Of a DNA stretch of 62,157 nt, positions 51,110 to 59,686 are shown piece after piece. Source of the DNA: Candidatus Cloacimonadota bacterium (GTDB lineage: Bacteria; Cloacimonadota; Cloacimonadia; Cloacimonadales; Cloacimonadaceae); the NCBI GenBank assembly GCA_030154085.1, contig JASKKR010000010.1, positions 1-62,157 on the forward strand. The letters run 5' to 3'. The notes beneath the pieces are model-generated. The model was not told the DNA's origin. It was given only the letters and a program-made list of their open reading frames with translations, and searched no databases. Numbering within the stretch: the first letter of the stretch is position 1; each line of letters opens with the position of its first letter. The position numbers were made by a program, and so were the translations under genes.

Positions 51110-53572
51110 TTATTCCTGAGTCTTTATCTCTTCTTCATGATTTTCTTCAGAAGATTCTTCTGTGATAATATCATTTACTTCCTGAGAGACTGTTTCTTTT
51201 TTAGCTTCTTCGTCTTCTTCGCCTTCGGTTACAGCTTCTTCTTGTGGAGTTTCTTCTACTTTTAATTCCTCTTCAGGAGCATTTTCAGTAGCTTCAACTG
51301 TGACTTTTTCAGTAGTAACATCTTCTGCTTGTAGTTTCTCTACAGAAGCTTTTTCAGTTTCTTCTACATTGGCTTCTTCAGCTGGAATTTCTGTAGTATG
51401 AATCTCAGTGTCTGTAGCTTCAGTCGTTTCTTGTTCATGAACCTCATTATTTTCAGTGTCTTCGACCTCGGAAGTCTCAGATTCATCTGCTTTATCAAGT
51501 GCAGCTTCAGCCTCTTGTTTTGCTGCAGCCTCGGCTGCTTGTTTCTCTTTTTGCAGCTTTTCAGCTTTCTTCTTTTGCAATCGGGCAATGCGATCACGCA
51601 TATACTGCTCATGAATAGCAATATATTCCTCTTGTAATTTTGGATCGCGAGAGAAGAAGAATGCTTTTACCGAGAGGATCAAACGGCGGTTTTCCATGTC
51701 CAGCTCTATCACTTTCAGAGGCAATTCTTCGCCTACATGGAATGCGTCTTCAGAATGTTCCAGTTTGGGCAAAGCCAAGTGTGAAATCGGAATAAAGCCT
51801 TCAACAACATCATTTTTGAGCGGAATGTCAACCAGAACTCCTTTGGGAATTAGCTTAGAAATCTTTCCAATAACCTCTGTGTTCACTGGTAAGTCTTGAT
51901 TCAAGGTTTCCCAAGGATCAGGAGCTAGTTGCTTCACGCCTAGAGCAATGCGATGTTGAGCTTTGTCGATTGAGAGGATGATAGTCTGTATCTCTTGACC
52001 TTTGCGGAATACTTCCCGAGGATGATAAATCCGCTTGGTCCAACTAATATCAGATATGTGAACGAGGCCATCTATTCCTTCTTCAATCTCAACAAACGCC
52101 CCAAAGGCAGTCAGGCTCTTAACTTTGCGAGTGAGCACTGTGCCAATCGGATAGCGATCTTCAATAGTAAGCCAAGGATTTGGGTCCATCTGTTTCATGC
52201 CTAAAGAAATGCGTTTGTTTTCTTTATCTAGATTTAATACAATAGCATTAACGGTGTCACCAGTTTTGAGAATCTTACGGGCATCAGTGATCTTCTTTGT
52301 CCAGCTCATTTCGCTGATGTGAACTAAGCCCTCTACACCAGGTTCCAGTTCAACAAAAGCACCAAAAGATTTTACACTTACTACCTTACCAGTAACGCGT
52401 GTTCCTTCCGGATATTTTATTTCAATGTTTTCCCAAGGATGGGGTACCAATTGTTTGAGACCCAATGATATTTTATTTGTTTCGGGATCAAAATTGATAA
52501 CTTTTACTTTTACTTTATCTCCGATTGCTAGCATGTCTGAAGGATGATTCAGCTTCCCCCAAGACATATCGGTAAGATGCAGTAGTCCATCAATACCCCC
52601 AAGATCGATGAAAGCACCATATTGTGTGATGTTTTTTACTTCACCTTCTAGCTCAGAACCTACTTCAATCTTAGCCAATAGTTCTTCCCGCTTTGCTGCA
52701 GCTTCTTCTTCCAAAACTGCACGACGAGAGACGATAATGTTGCTATGCTCTTCATCAAGATTTACAACCTTAAATTGCATTTCTTTACCGATAAACTGAT
52801 CCAGATTGGGAATCGGTTTGAGCGACATCTGGCTTCCGGGTAAAAACGCCTCAATACCATAAACATCAACAATCATTCCGCCCTTGACTCTACGACGGAT
52901 AATGCCTGGAATTACCGCTTCAGTTTCATAAGCTTTTCTGATGCGTTCTATGTTTTCCTGATAGTCTGCTTTCTTTTTGGAAAGCTGCAGCCTTCCATCT
53001 CCACTCTCTATTTTATTGATATAGACGCGGATAACACTATTCTTTTCAGGTGGTCCACTATAGGCAAATTCAGAAATCGGAATTACACCTTCACTCTTGA
53101 ATCCTATATCGACGCGTACTTCTTTATCAGAAATATCAACAATGGTTCCTTCAATAATCTCTCCAACTTTGAAGTTTGAAAAAGATTCCTCATACATACT
53201 GAGCATATCTTCATGCTCAAGTTCTTCTGGACTGAGATTGCTCAGGTCAGTTTTTTTCTCTTCTTTCACTTCTTCTGCATCTGTCTCTTCAGACTGAAGT
53301 GTATCATCACCTTGTAATGATGTACTCATAGTTGATGCTTCATCGGCAGAGTTTGTTGCTTCTTCTGCATCAGAGTTAACTTCAACTTGTGAAGCAGCTT
53401 CCGCAACATCAGTCTCTTCTTTTTCATCCGCTTCTTCTACGGATTTGTCATCTTCCATTTTCGGCTCTTCGTTATTTTCGAGCACTTTTTTTTCTTCCGT
53501 TGATTTCGACGCTGTGTCTTCTCCCTCGATTTTAATCTCAGGATCGACTGAGTTTTGATCATGATTTAACAT
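51110..53572 (-). CDS. rpsA: 30S ribosomal protein S1 with long acidic N- and C-terminal tails
   Basis: mRNA-binding ribosomal protein. Six S1 domains are visible at about 135-200, 217-286, 304-374, 389-460, 476-547 and 563-637; domains 3 to 5 contain the typical FGAF or YGAF turn and LVHIS/LLHLT. E. coli S1 is 557 residues; this one has 820, because of a Glu/Ser/Asp-rich N-terminal stretch (about 1-130) and a C-terminal tail (about 640-820) of Lys-rich then Glu/Thr/Ala-rich sequence. AAGGAGG six bases before the ATG is a very strong site. The start overlaps ispH by 7 bases; in some bacteria the two are fused. Confidence 0.95.
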   Translation of the reverse strand: MLNHDQNSVDPEIKIEGEDTASKSTEEKKVLENNEEPKMEDDKSVEEADEKEETDVAEAASQVEVNSDAEEATNSADEASTMSTSLQGDDTLQSEETDAEEVKEEKKTDLSNLSPEELEHEDMLSMYEESFSNFKVGEIIEGTIVDISDKEVRVDIGFKSEGVIPISEFAYSGPPEKNSVIRVYINKIESGDGRLQLSKKKADYQENIERIRKAYETEAVIPGIIRRRVKGGMIVDVYGIEAFLPGSQMSLKPIPNLDQFIGKEMQFKVVNLDEEHSNIIVSRRAVLEEEAAAKREELLAKIEVGSELEGEVKNITQYGAFIDLGGIDGLLHLTDMSWGKLNHPSDMLAIGDKVKVKVINFDPETNKISLGLKQLVPHPWENIEIKYPEGTRVTGKVVSVKSFGAFVELEPGVEGLVHISEMSWTKKITDARKILKTGDTVNAIVLNLDKENKRISLGMKQMDPNPWLTIEDRYPIGTVLTRKVKSLTAFGAFVEIEEGIDGLVHISDISWTKRIYHPREVFRKGQEIQTIILSIDKAQHRIALGVKQLAPDPWETLNQDLPVNTEVIGKISKLIPKGVLVDIPLKNDVVEGFIPISHLALPKLEHSEDAFHVGEELPLKVIELDMENRRLILSVKAFFFSRDPKLQEEYIAIHEQYMRDRIARLQKKKAEKLQKEKQAAEAAAKQEAEAALDKADESETSEVEDTENNEVHEQETTEATDTEIHTTEIPAEEANVEETEKASVEKLQAEDVTTEKVTVEATENAPEEELKVEETPQEEAVTEGEEDEEAKKETVSQEVNDIITEESSEENHEEEIKTQE

Positions 53573-54456
53573 GATTCCTCCTTAAACAAGGGGATGCTCT
53601 GAATACTCGTCACCAAGTCCTCTTCCCCATTTATTTTTAAAACTTTATTATATACTTTTACTATTCTTGATTCCGGTGTGCTTGCTCCGGCAGTGATACC
53701 AATATATTGCTTACCCAAGAAAAGTTCTTCTGTAAGCTCGTCCTCTGTTTCTATATGCACAGTTTGGCAATACTTTGAACACATGCTGGCAAGCATTTTT
53801 GTATTGGAGCTTTGTTTTCCACCAATGACAATCATCAGATCGCTATGCTTTGCAAGTTTAGCACTAGCGATTTGACGCTGAGTTGTAGCAAGACAGATGG
53901 TGTTAAATATTTTCAACTCAATAAGTTGCGGCAGGATTTCGCATACGAGGTTATTAAGATCTTCAATCTTCTGAGTAGTCTGCGAAATCAAGCATAAGCG
54001 TTTCTTGTTAAAGTCTTTAGGGATTTCTCCCGGGGCTACAACTTTGGTGCTGGAATTTCCATAACTGAGCATCCCGATTACCTCTGGATGGTTTTTGTCG
54101 CCCAGAATTATAACATCATAATTTTCATCAATTGCATTTTTAATAAACTCGTGAGTACGGCTAACATAGGGACATGTGGCATCAATGATCCTATTCCTGT
54201 TTGCTATCAGAGTCTCTAGCTCTTGGCGTGTAATACCGTGAGATCTGATGATAACAGTGCTATCACGTAAGGATGAAACATCATTACATATTTTGATGCC
54301 TTTCTCAGTTAATTCTTGTACAAATTGAGGATTGTGAATCAGCTCGCCAATGGTATATACATCATTATTTTTGCCCTCAGCTGCGCTCAGCGCCATCTGG
54401 ATGGCTCTACGTACACCAAAACAAAAACCGGAACTCGCCGCTAGTCGAATCGTCAT
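53566..54456 (-). CDS. ispH: 4-hydroxy-3-methylbut-2-enyl diphosphate reductase
   Basis: Last enzyme of the MEP isoprenoid pathway, a [4Fe-4S] reductase. Cluster cysteines C12 (SSGFCFGVRRAI), C95 (IDATCPYVSRTHE) and C188 are in place, with H41, H73 and the acidic catalytic residue near KNHPEVIG. IGGKQSSNTKML and GITAGASTPE complete the signature. Length 296 is normal. It overlaps cmk by 4 bases and rpsA by 7. Confidence 0.97.
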   Translation of the reverse strand: MTIRLAASSGFCFGVRRAIQMALSAAEGKNNDVYTIGELIHNPQFVQELTEKGIKICNDVSSLRDSTVIIRSHGITRQELETLIANRNRIIDATCPYVSRTHEFIKNAIDENYDVIILGDKNHPEVIGMLSYGNSSTKVVAPGEIPKDFNKKRLCLISQTTQKIEDLNNLVCEILPQLIELKIFNTICLATTQRQIASAKLAKHSDLMIVIGGKQSSNTKMLASMCSKYCQTVHIETEDELTEELFLGKQYIGITAGASTPESRIVKVYNKVLKINGEEDLVTSIQSIPLFKEESC

Positions 54457-55130
54457 GAACCCACCATCAGATTTTGATAATAACCATAAAGTAGATCTAC
54501 TTGTTCATCGATAGAGAGGTCTCCAGTATCAATCTGAATAGCATCTTTAGCTGGAACTAAGGGGGCAAGCACTCTTGAAGAGTCAGCTAGATCACGTTCT
54601 TTTAGCTCACGCAAAACTTCTTGAAAATTAGCTTTTTTATTATTTGCCAAAAGCTCTTGATATCGTCTTTGAGCCCGAATCTCCAAAGGTGCGATCATAA
54701 AAAACTTAAGCTCTGCATTGGGAAAGACCACTGTGCCAATATCTCTGCCATCCACGATTACACCACCAGATTTGCCAAGCTCTCTTTGTAATTCTACCAT
54801 CTTCTCCCGGACATGACGCTTGGCAGATATAGCAGAAGCAAGACGTGATATATCAGGTTCACGAATCTCCTCAGAAACATCTTCTCCATCCAAAAAGATG
54901 AGATTACCATTATTTGAATATTGGATATCAATTTTAATATCTGACATTATTTTCATGATCTGGGAAGGATCATCGATATTGGTTTGATGGCGCTTTGCCG
55001 CAAGAGCGCATGCTCGATACATAGCTCCGGTATCCAGATGAACGTATCCAATCTTCCGCGCTAAAAGCTTGGCGGTTGTGCTTTTGCCAGAAGCGGCAGG
55101 ACCGTCTATCGCTATAATAATCTTCTTCAT
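54453..55130 (-). CDS. cmk: cytidylate kinase
   Basis: Phosphorylates CMP and dCMP. The P-loop GPAASGKST is near the N terminus, followed by LDTGAMYRA and the DGRDIGTVVFP motif; the LID region carries AQRRYQELLANNKKANF. I give ATG 55130 (225 residues); an in-frame TTG at 55136 is a real alternative because GGAG is six bases before it but twelve before the ATG. First gene of cmk-ispH-rpsA, an order seen in many bacteria. Confidence 0.93.
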   Translation of the reverse strand: MKKIIIAIDGPAASGKSTTAKLLARKIGYVHLDTGAMYRACALAAKRHQTNIDDPSQIMKIMSDIKIDIQYSNNGNLIFLDGEDVSEEIREPDISRLASAISAKRHVREKMVELQRELGKSGGVIVDGRDIGTVVFPNAELKFFMIAPLEIRAQRRYQELLANNKKANFQEVLRELKERDLADSSRVLAPLVPAKDAIQIDTGDLSIDEQVDLLYGYYQNLMVGS

Positions 55131-55136
55131 AACCAA

Positions 55137-55511
55137 TATCTACTCCATGATACACTTTTTTTTTACTAGGAATACAAGTCAATAAGTTTTTTCGCACAAA
55201 CTCCCTTAAATACCGTCTTAGTAGCAAATACTAGTCCGACGGATACCAACAACTTATCTTATAGGTATAAAAAACTTACGCTCCAAAAATAAAGACCATT
55301 ACAAATCCTTTGCACTTGAACAGCAACAATTAAACATCGTTGCCTTTAGTTTGCTTTTCCTTATACTATAACAAGCCATATATAAGCAGTTCAATATTAT
55401 AATCAGAGAAATTGTTCTTCTTGATGGTAGTTTTAATTCTACATTTAGCTTGACGAATTCAGGCAAATAAAAAGCTTTGCAAACAATTCTGGCATCAGTC
55501 GGAAGCGTGGC
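55137..55511. other. intergenic region between cmk and tRNA-Thr
   Basis: About 375 AT-rich bases with divergent genes on each side. TTGACG at 55450-55455, about 57 bases before the tRNA, is a plausible -35 box for it; a clear -10 box is lacking. I see no open frame worth calling and no repeat copy. Confidence 0.45.
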
Positions 55512-55588
<77 letters not shown>

Positions 55589-56003
55589 GGTTAATTTTTT
55601 AGTTTTATCTTTGGGCTTGAGATTGAACTTTTCTCCCATTCTGTGATTAACTTATCTAACACATTATAAATGGTTATAATTGCTCCGTGCATATGGCATT
55701 AGATCGTAATATTGTCTCTAATATTTAAATTTATCTCGCTGATTGATGCCAAAATTGAGAAAAAATAACACCATTTGTTTATTCCTTTGCTTATGATAAG
55801 GCAACTTTTTTCCAGAGCTGTAACTCCTTATTTTCTCGTTTCTTGCACACTTGGTGAATGAGCGAGAAACGGGGAAGGCATCAAGTGGGCATATATTACA
55901 GAGATTTACAAAGTTGATTTTGCTAATTTGAAGACTGTTTTTGTTGAGGTTGGAGGTTGATGATCTAGCATTCTAATCTGCTTGATATTTGCATTAAATC
56001 TTA
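55589..56003. other. intergenic region with hairpin repeat copy 4
   Basis: About 415 bases between the tRNA and the minus-strand zinc-ribbon gene. It holds repeat copy 4 and T-rich sequence (AATTTTTTAG) just after the tRNA. No gene was recognised in the rest. Confidence 0.5.
55813..55888 (+). repeat. intergenic hairpin repeat, copy 4
   Basis: AGCTGTAACTCCTTATTTTC leads into CTCGTTTCTTGC (55835-55846), which pairs over all 12 positions with GCGAGAAACGGG (55862-55873), then GGAAGGCATCAAGTG. This copy has a shorter 5' match (CAGAGCTG in place of CAAAGCTG) and an unrelated loop, so only the stem and its flanks are conserved. Confidence 0.88.
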
Positions 56004-56261
56004 TTATATCCTCACTGTTTTTATGCTCCCTTGGTTTAGTTTAAGAGCGGGTTCGCCTTGCATCATCATAATGATCCCGAGATCTTTACCACAGTTTGGA
56101 CATCGAGGTCTGCTATGAGTCTGGGCTCCCCTAAGACCTACCATGTCTTCGGTCAAGCGTGAGATTATCACTTTGATAAGGCGACCTTTACCAGCTTTGA
56201 AATATCTAAAAAGTAGAAATCCACACTTGCAATTGATATCAATGATTTTCCCGGTTCGCAT
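56004..56261 (-). CDS. small zinc-ribbon protein of unknown function
   Basis: About 85 residues if started at ATG 56261, which has AGAGG seven bases upstream; an earlier start at 56315 would add 18 basic residues. Two CxC/CxxC pairs, CKCG near the N terminus and CPNCG near residue 60, can bind one zinc. Between them is a basic segment FKAGKGRLIKVIISR that could contact nucleic acid. The C terminus GEPALKLNQGSIKTVRI resembles small conserved proteins I recall from other anaerobes, without known function. Confidence 0.7.
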   Translation of the reverse strand: MRTGKIIDINCKCGFLLFRYFKAGKGRLIKVIISRLTEDMVGLRGAQTHSRPRCPNCGKDLGIIMMMQGEPALKLNQGSIKTVRI

Positions 56262-56497
56262 TGGTAGCCTCTTTTTCCGATTATTTTTAATATGACAAAG
56301 ACTGGCGTCTATCACTTAACTGTCAAGAGCTAATTGGCGCGACAATACCAAATATTGAATTGTTAATAACTAGCTAATATATGATATATCTTCTTGAATA
56401 TCATGTCATTGCAATGGAGATCTAAAATGTCATTTAGAACTGGGATCAACTCAAAAGCCTTGACACATTGCAGCAGAAAAAAAGCTTAGATTTAATT

Positions 56498-57499
56498 ATG
56501 ATAAAAGATAAATCCTCACATGCTGCTATAGCTCTATTTTCTGGAGGCTTAGATAGCCTCTTAGCTGTAAAATGGATGCAAAAGGCTGGATATAAAGTAT
56601 ATCCTGTATACTTTCTCACGCCTTATATGCCTTCTGAAAGAGCGCTTGAATCCGCCGCTGCAAATGGAATCAAGCTAATAGTAAGAGATATAAGCAGAGA
56701 ACATCTTGAGATGATGAAAAACCCGAGCAGTGGTTTTGGTAAATATCTCAACCCCTGCATAGATTGCCATGCACTGATGTTTAGGATTGCTGGAGAGATG
56801 ATGCCCGAAATTGGAGCAGACTATCTGATTTCCGGAGAAGTGTTGGGTCAGAGACCAATGAGTCAGCGTCTGGATGCAATGAACAGAGTTGGTAATCTAA
56901 GCGGATATCGCAATCTATTGGTGCGTCCTCTTTCGCAAAAACACTTGCGTGCAACCACTCCAATCCTAGAAGGCTGGGTTGATATTGATGATATGTTGGA
57001 CATATCTGGACGAGGACGCTATCGGCAATTAGAATTGGCGAAAATGCTTGGTATCAAAGACTATCCTACCCCAGCAGGCGGATGTCTTCTTACAGACAAA
57101 AACTATTCTATCCGTCTACGTGACCTTATGATAAATAATCAGATAGATCTCCAAAATATTGAACTTCTCAAATATGGCCGGCATTTTAGATTAGATAATA
57201 ATAGCAAAGTAATCATCGGTAGAGATGAAGTTGAGAATAAGATTCTAGACAGTAATTCACAACACTTAATCAAGTTCAAAGCACGGGATTATACTGGACC
57301 CTTGGGGTTGCTGACAAATGTCTCTCCTACCCCAGCAATACTATCAAAGGCATTGAATTTGTTTTGGTACTATCATAAGAAAGCCCCTGCTTCCGGAATC
57401 GTGCAATTGACAATGCCGAATGGCGGCATCAAGGAACACCTTGCAATAAAAGCAGATATAGAGACTGTTGAAAGTCTCAGGTTATCACAAGATAAATAA
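56498..57499 (+). CDS. PP-loop ATPase, MnmA/ThiI-like tRNA thiolation enzyme
   Basis: A 333-residue N-type ATP pyrophosphatase. PP-loop SGGLDS at 15-20; cysteines C87 and C90 in NPCIDCH and C196 in PAGGCLLTD form a three-cysteine set like that of [4Fe-4S] tRNA thiolases (TtuA/NcsA type). It lacks the THUMP domain of ThiI. Homologues are often annotated ThiI-like or tRNA methyltransferase-like, so the exact nucleotide is uncertain. ATG 56498 starts at the domain; an upstream TTG at 56468 is unlikely. Eleven bases separate it from the MBL gene. Confidence 0.8.
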   Translation: MIKDKSSHAAIALFSGGLDSLLAVKWMQKAGYKVYPVYFLTPYMPSERALESAAANGIKLIVRDISREHLEMMKNPSSGFGKYLNPCIDCHALMFRIAGEMMPEIGADYLISGEVLGQRPMSQRLDAMNRVGNLSGYRNLLVRPLSQKHLRATTPILEGWVDIDDMLDISGRGRYRQLELAKMLGIKDYPTPAGGCLLTDKNYSIRLRDLMINNQIDLQNIELLKYGRHFRLDNNSKVIIGRDEVENKILDSNSQHLIKFKARDYTGPLGLLTNVSPTPAILSKALNLFWYYHKKAPASGIVQLTMPNGGIKEHLAIKADIETVESLRLSQDK

Positions 57500-57509
57500 A
57501 GGATAAAAT

Positions 57510-58139
57510 ATGCTTAAGATCGAATCTTTTAACCTGCTTCCGTCTTTCATGACAAATACGTGGCTTTTGTGGAATGATGAAACTCATTATGCACTTTTGA
57601 TTGATCCAGCAGCTCCGGATAAGAAACTCATTGAAATTATCAAAGACAATAATCTTCAGGTTACCGCAATCGTTAATACTCATGGACATGGTGACCATAT
57701 AGGTGGAAACTCATATTTTAAGGATGCTTTTGGTTGTCCAATTATGATTCATGAAGATGATGCAAACATGTTAATTAATAATAAGAAAAATTTAAGCGAA
57801 TTTATGGGTACTCCCATGACCAGTTATCCTGCAGACCGTCTTTTGAAGGACAACGATATTATCGAGATGGGACCAGACAAAATCAGAGTAATTCACACTC
57901 CCGGTCACACTCCAGGAGGTATATGTCTATTGGTGGACAAACTGCTTATTTCTGGAGATACATTGTTTGAGATGAGTATTGGTCGTACAGATTTCCCGGG
58001 TGGGAATCATCAAATGATCATCGATTCTATTAGAGAAAAACTCTTTGTCTTGCCAGATGATACCGTTGTTTTCCCAGGACACGGACCACGTACGTCTATC
58101 GGTATGGAAAAACAAAATAATCCGTTTTTAAGAGGATAA
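57510..58139 (+). CDS. MBL-fold metallo-hydrolase (glyoxalase II-like)
   Basis: Metallo-beta-lactamase fold hydrolase of 209 residues. Metal site H58-x-H60-x-D62-H63 (THGHGDHIGG), H133 in HTPGHTPGG, D150 in LLISGDTLF, and a final His in VFPGHGP. It lacks the C-terminal helical domain of true hydroxyacylglutathione hydrolase, so it is a generic small thioesterase-type member. AAAGGA before the ATG. It lies one base ahead of guaA. Confidence 0.92.
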   Translation: MLKIESFNLLPSFMTNTWLLWNDETHYALLIDPAAPDKKLIEIIKDNNLQVTAIVNTHGHGDHIGGNSYFKDAFGCPIMIHEDDANMLINNKKNLSEFMGTPMTSYPADRLLKDNDIIEMGPDKIRVIHTPGHTPGGICLLVDKLLISGDTLFEMSIGRTDFPGGNHQMIIDSIREKLFVLPDDTVVFPGHGPRTSIGMEKQNNPFLRG

Positions 58140-58140
58140 A

Positions 58141-59676
58141 ATGCACGACACTCTATTGATACTAGACTTTGGTTCGCAATATACTCAGCTTATTGCCCGA
58201 AAGATACGAGAATCAGGAGTATATAGCGAAATTCATCCCTTTAATTATCCCATAGAAAAGATTAAAGAGATGCATCCTAAAGCCATAATCCTTTCTGGAA
58301 GCCCGTTTTCAATCGGTCATCCCAATGCCCCTAAACCAGATCCTGATATTTGGGAACTGAAAATCCCCATCCTTGGTATCTGCTACGGAATGCAATTGGT
58401 TGCAGAACACTTTGGCGCTCAAGTAGCACCCTCGGAAAAAAGAGAATATGGCAAAGCCAAGATATTGATCAAGGCAGAAGATCCGATTTTCGAAAACGTG
58501 CAAAACAATTCACAAGTCTGGATGAGTCATGCTGACAAAGTGCAAACCCTTTCACCTTGCCTTAAGATTCTGGCTGCTACAGAAAATTCGGATCATGCCG
58601 CCTTCAGACATGAGACGCAACCCATATATGCTTTACAGTTTCATCCCGAAGTGCATCACAGTCTTTGTGGTAAGCAAATCTTAGCAAATTTCCTCTTTAA
58701 TATCGCACATTGTCACCCTGATTGGAGCCCAGGATCGTTCGTGCAAGAAAGCATCGCGCAGATCAGGAAGTTAGTGGGCTCAGACCGAGTAATTTTGGGG
58801 CTAAGTGGCGGAGTTGATTCCTCTGTAGCAGCAGCTCTTTTACATCAAGCCATAGGTAAGCAGCTCATACCTATCTTTGTTGATACTGGATTGATGCGCT
58901 ATGATGAAGCACACCGAGTTCGTGATATGTTTCGTGCGTACCCCTCCCTTGACATTGATTTTGTGGACGCCTCAACAATGTTTCTCTCTAGCCTCGATGG
59001 AATTAGCGATCCTGAACAAAAACGCAAGATCATTGGTAGAACCTTCATCGAAGTCTTTGAAAAAGAAGCAGCGAAGTATCCTGATGCAAGATATTTGGCT
59101 CAAGGGACACTATATCCAGACGTGATAGAAAGCGTCTCCTTTGCAGGACCATCAGCAACGATAAAAAGCCATCATAATGTGGGCGGTTTACCTAAAAAGA
59201 TGAAACTGAAGCTGATAGAACCTTTGCGCGAACTCTTTAAGGACGAAGTACGCAAAGTGGGTGTCACATTGAATCTCCCCGAAGAATTAGTTTATCGGCA
59301 TCCATTCCCGGGACCAGGTCTGGCAGTTAGAATCATCGGCGCTGTTGATAAAGACAAAGTTAGCCTTTTGCAAAAGGTTGATGAGATCTTTATCAGTGAG
59401 CTGTGGAAGTGGAATCTATACCACGAAACCTGGCAAGCATTTGCAGTGCTATTACCGATACAAAGTGTTGGGGTAATGGGCGATGAACGCTCCTATGATC
59501 AGGTCTGTGCGCTTCGCGCAGTAAATAGTGTCGATGGTATGACCGCAGAGGTAACGGAGTTTCCATTTGATTTTCTGCAGCATGTGTCGAATAGAATTTG
59601 TAATGAAGTCAAAGGGATATCAAGGGTTGTCTATGATATAACTTCCAAACCTCCAGCTACTATTGAGTGGGAATAA
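58141..59676 (+). CDS. guaA: GMP synthase (glutamine-hydrolysing)
   Basis: Converts XMP to GMP. The class I amidotransferase domain has the nucleophile C81 in ILGICYGMQLVAEHFG and the His-Glu of LQFHPEVHHS; the ATP-pyrophosphatase domain carries LSGGVDSSVAAALL; the C-terminal dimerisation domain ends PPATIEWE. Length 511 is standard. AGAGGA precedes the ATG. Converges with mnmA, 10 bases apart. Confidence 0.98.
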   Translation: MHDTLLILDFGSQYTQLIARKIRESGVYSEIHPFNYPIEKIKEMHPKAIILSGSPFSIGHPNAPKPDPDIWELKIPILGICYGMQLVAEHFGAQVAPSEKREYGKAKILIKAEDPIFENVQNNSQVWMSHADKVQTLSPCLKILAATENSDHAAFRHETQPIYALQFHPEVHHSLCGKQILANFLFNIAHCHPDWSPGSFVQESIAQIRKLVGSDRVILGLSGGVDSSVAAALLHQAIGKQLIPIFVDTGLMRYDEAHRVRDMFRAYPSLDIDFVDASTMFLSSLDGISDPEQKRKIIGRTFIEVFEKEAAKYPDARYLAQGTLYPDVIESVSFAGPSATIKSHHNVGGLPKKMKLKLIEPLRELFKDEVRKVGVTLNLPEELVYRHPFPGPGLAVRIIGAVDKDKVSLLQKVDEIFISELWKWNLYHETWQAFAVLLPIQSVGVMGDERSYDQVCALRAVNSVDGMTAEVTEFPFDFLQHVSNRICNEVKGISRVVYDITSKPPATIEWE

Positions 59677-59686
59677 TAAAATAGTT

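Noticed and set aside
51364-51637. Long open frames overlapping the rpsA C-terminal tail on both strands
   Set aside because: They arise from the repetitive Glu/Ala/Thr codons of the acidic tail and show no signals of their own.
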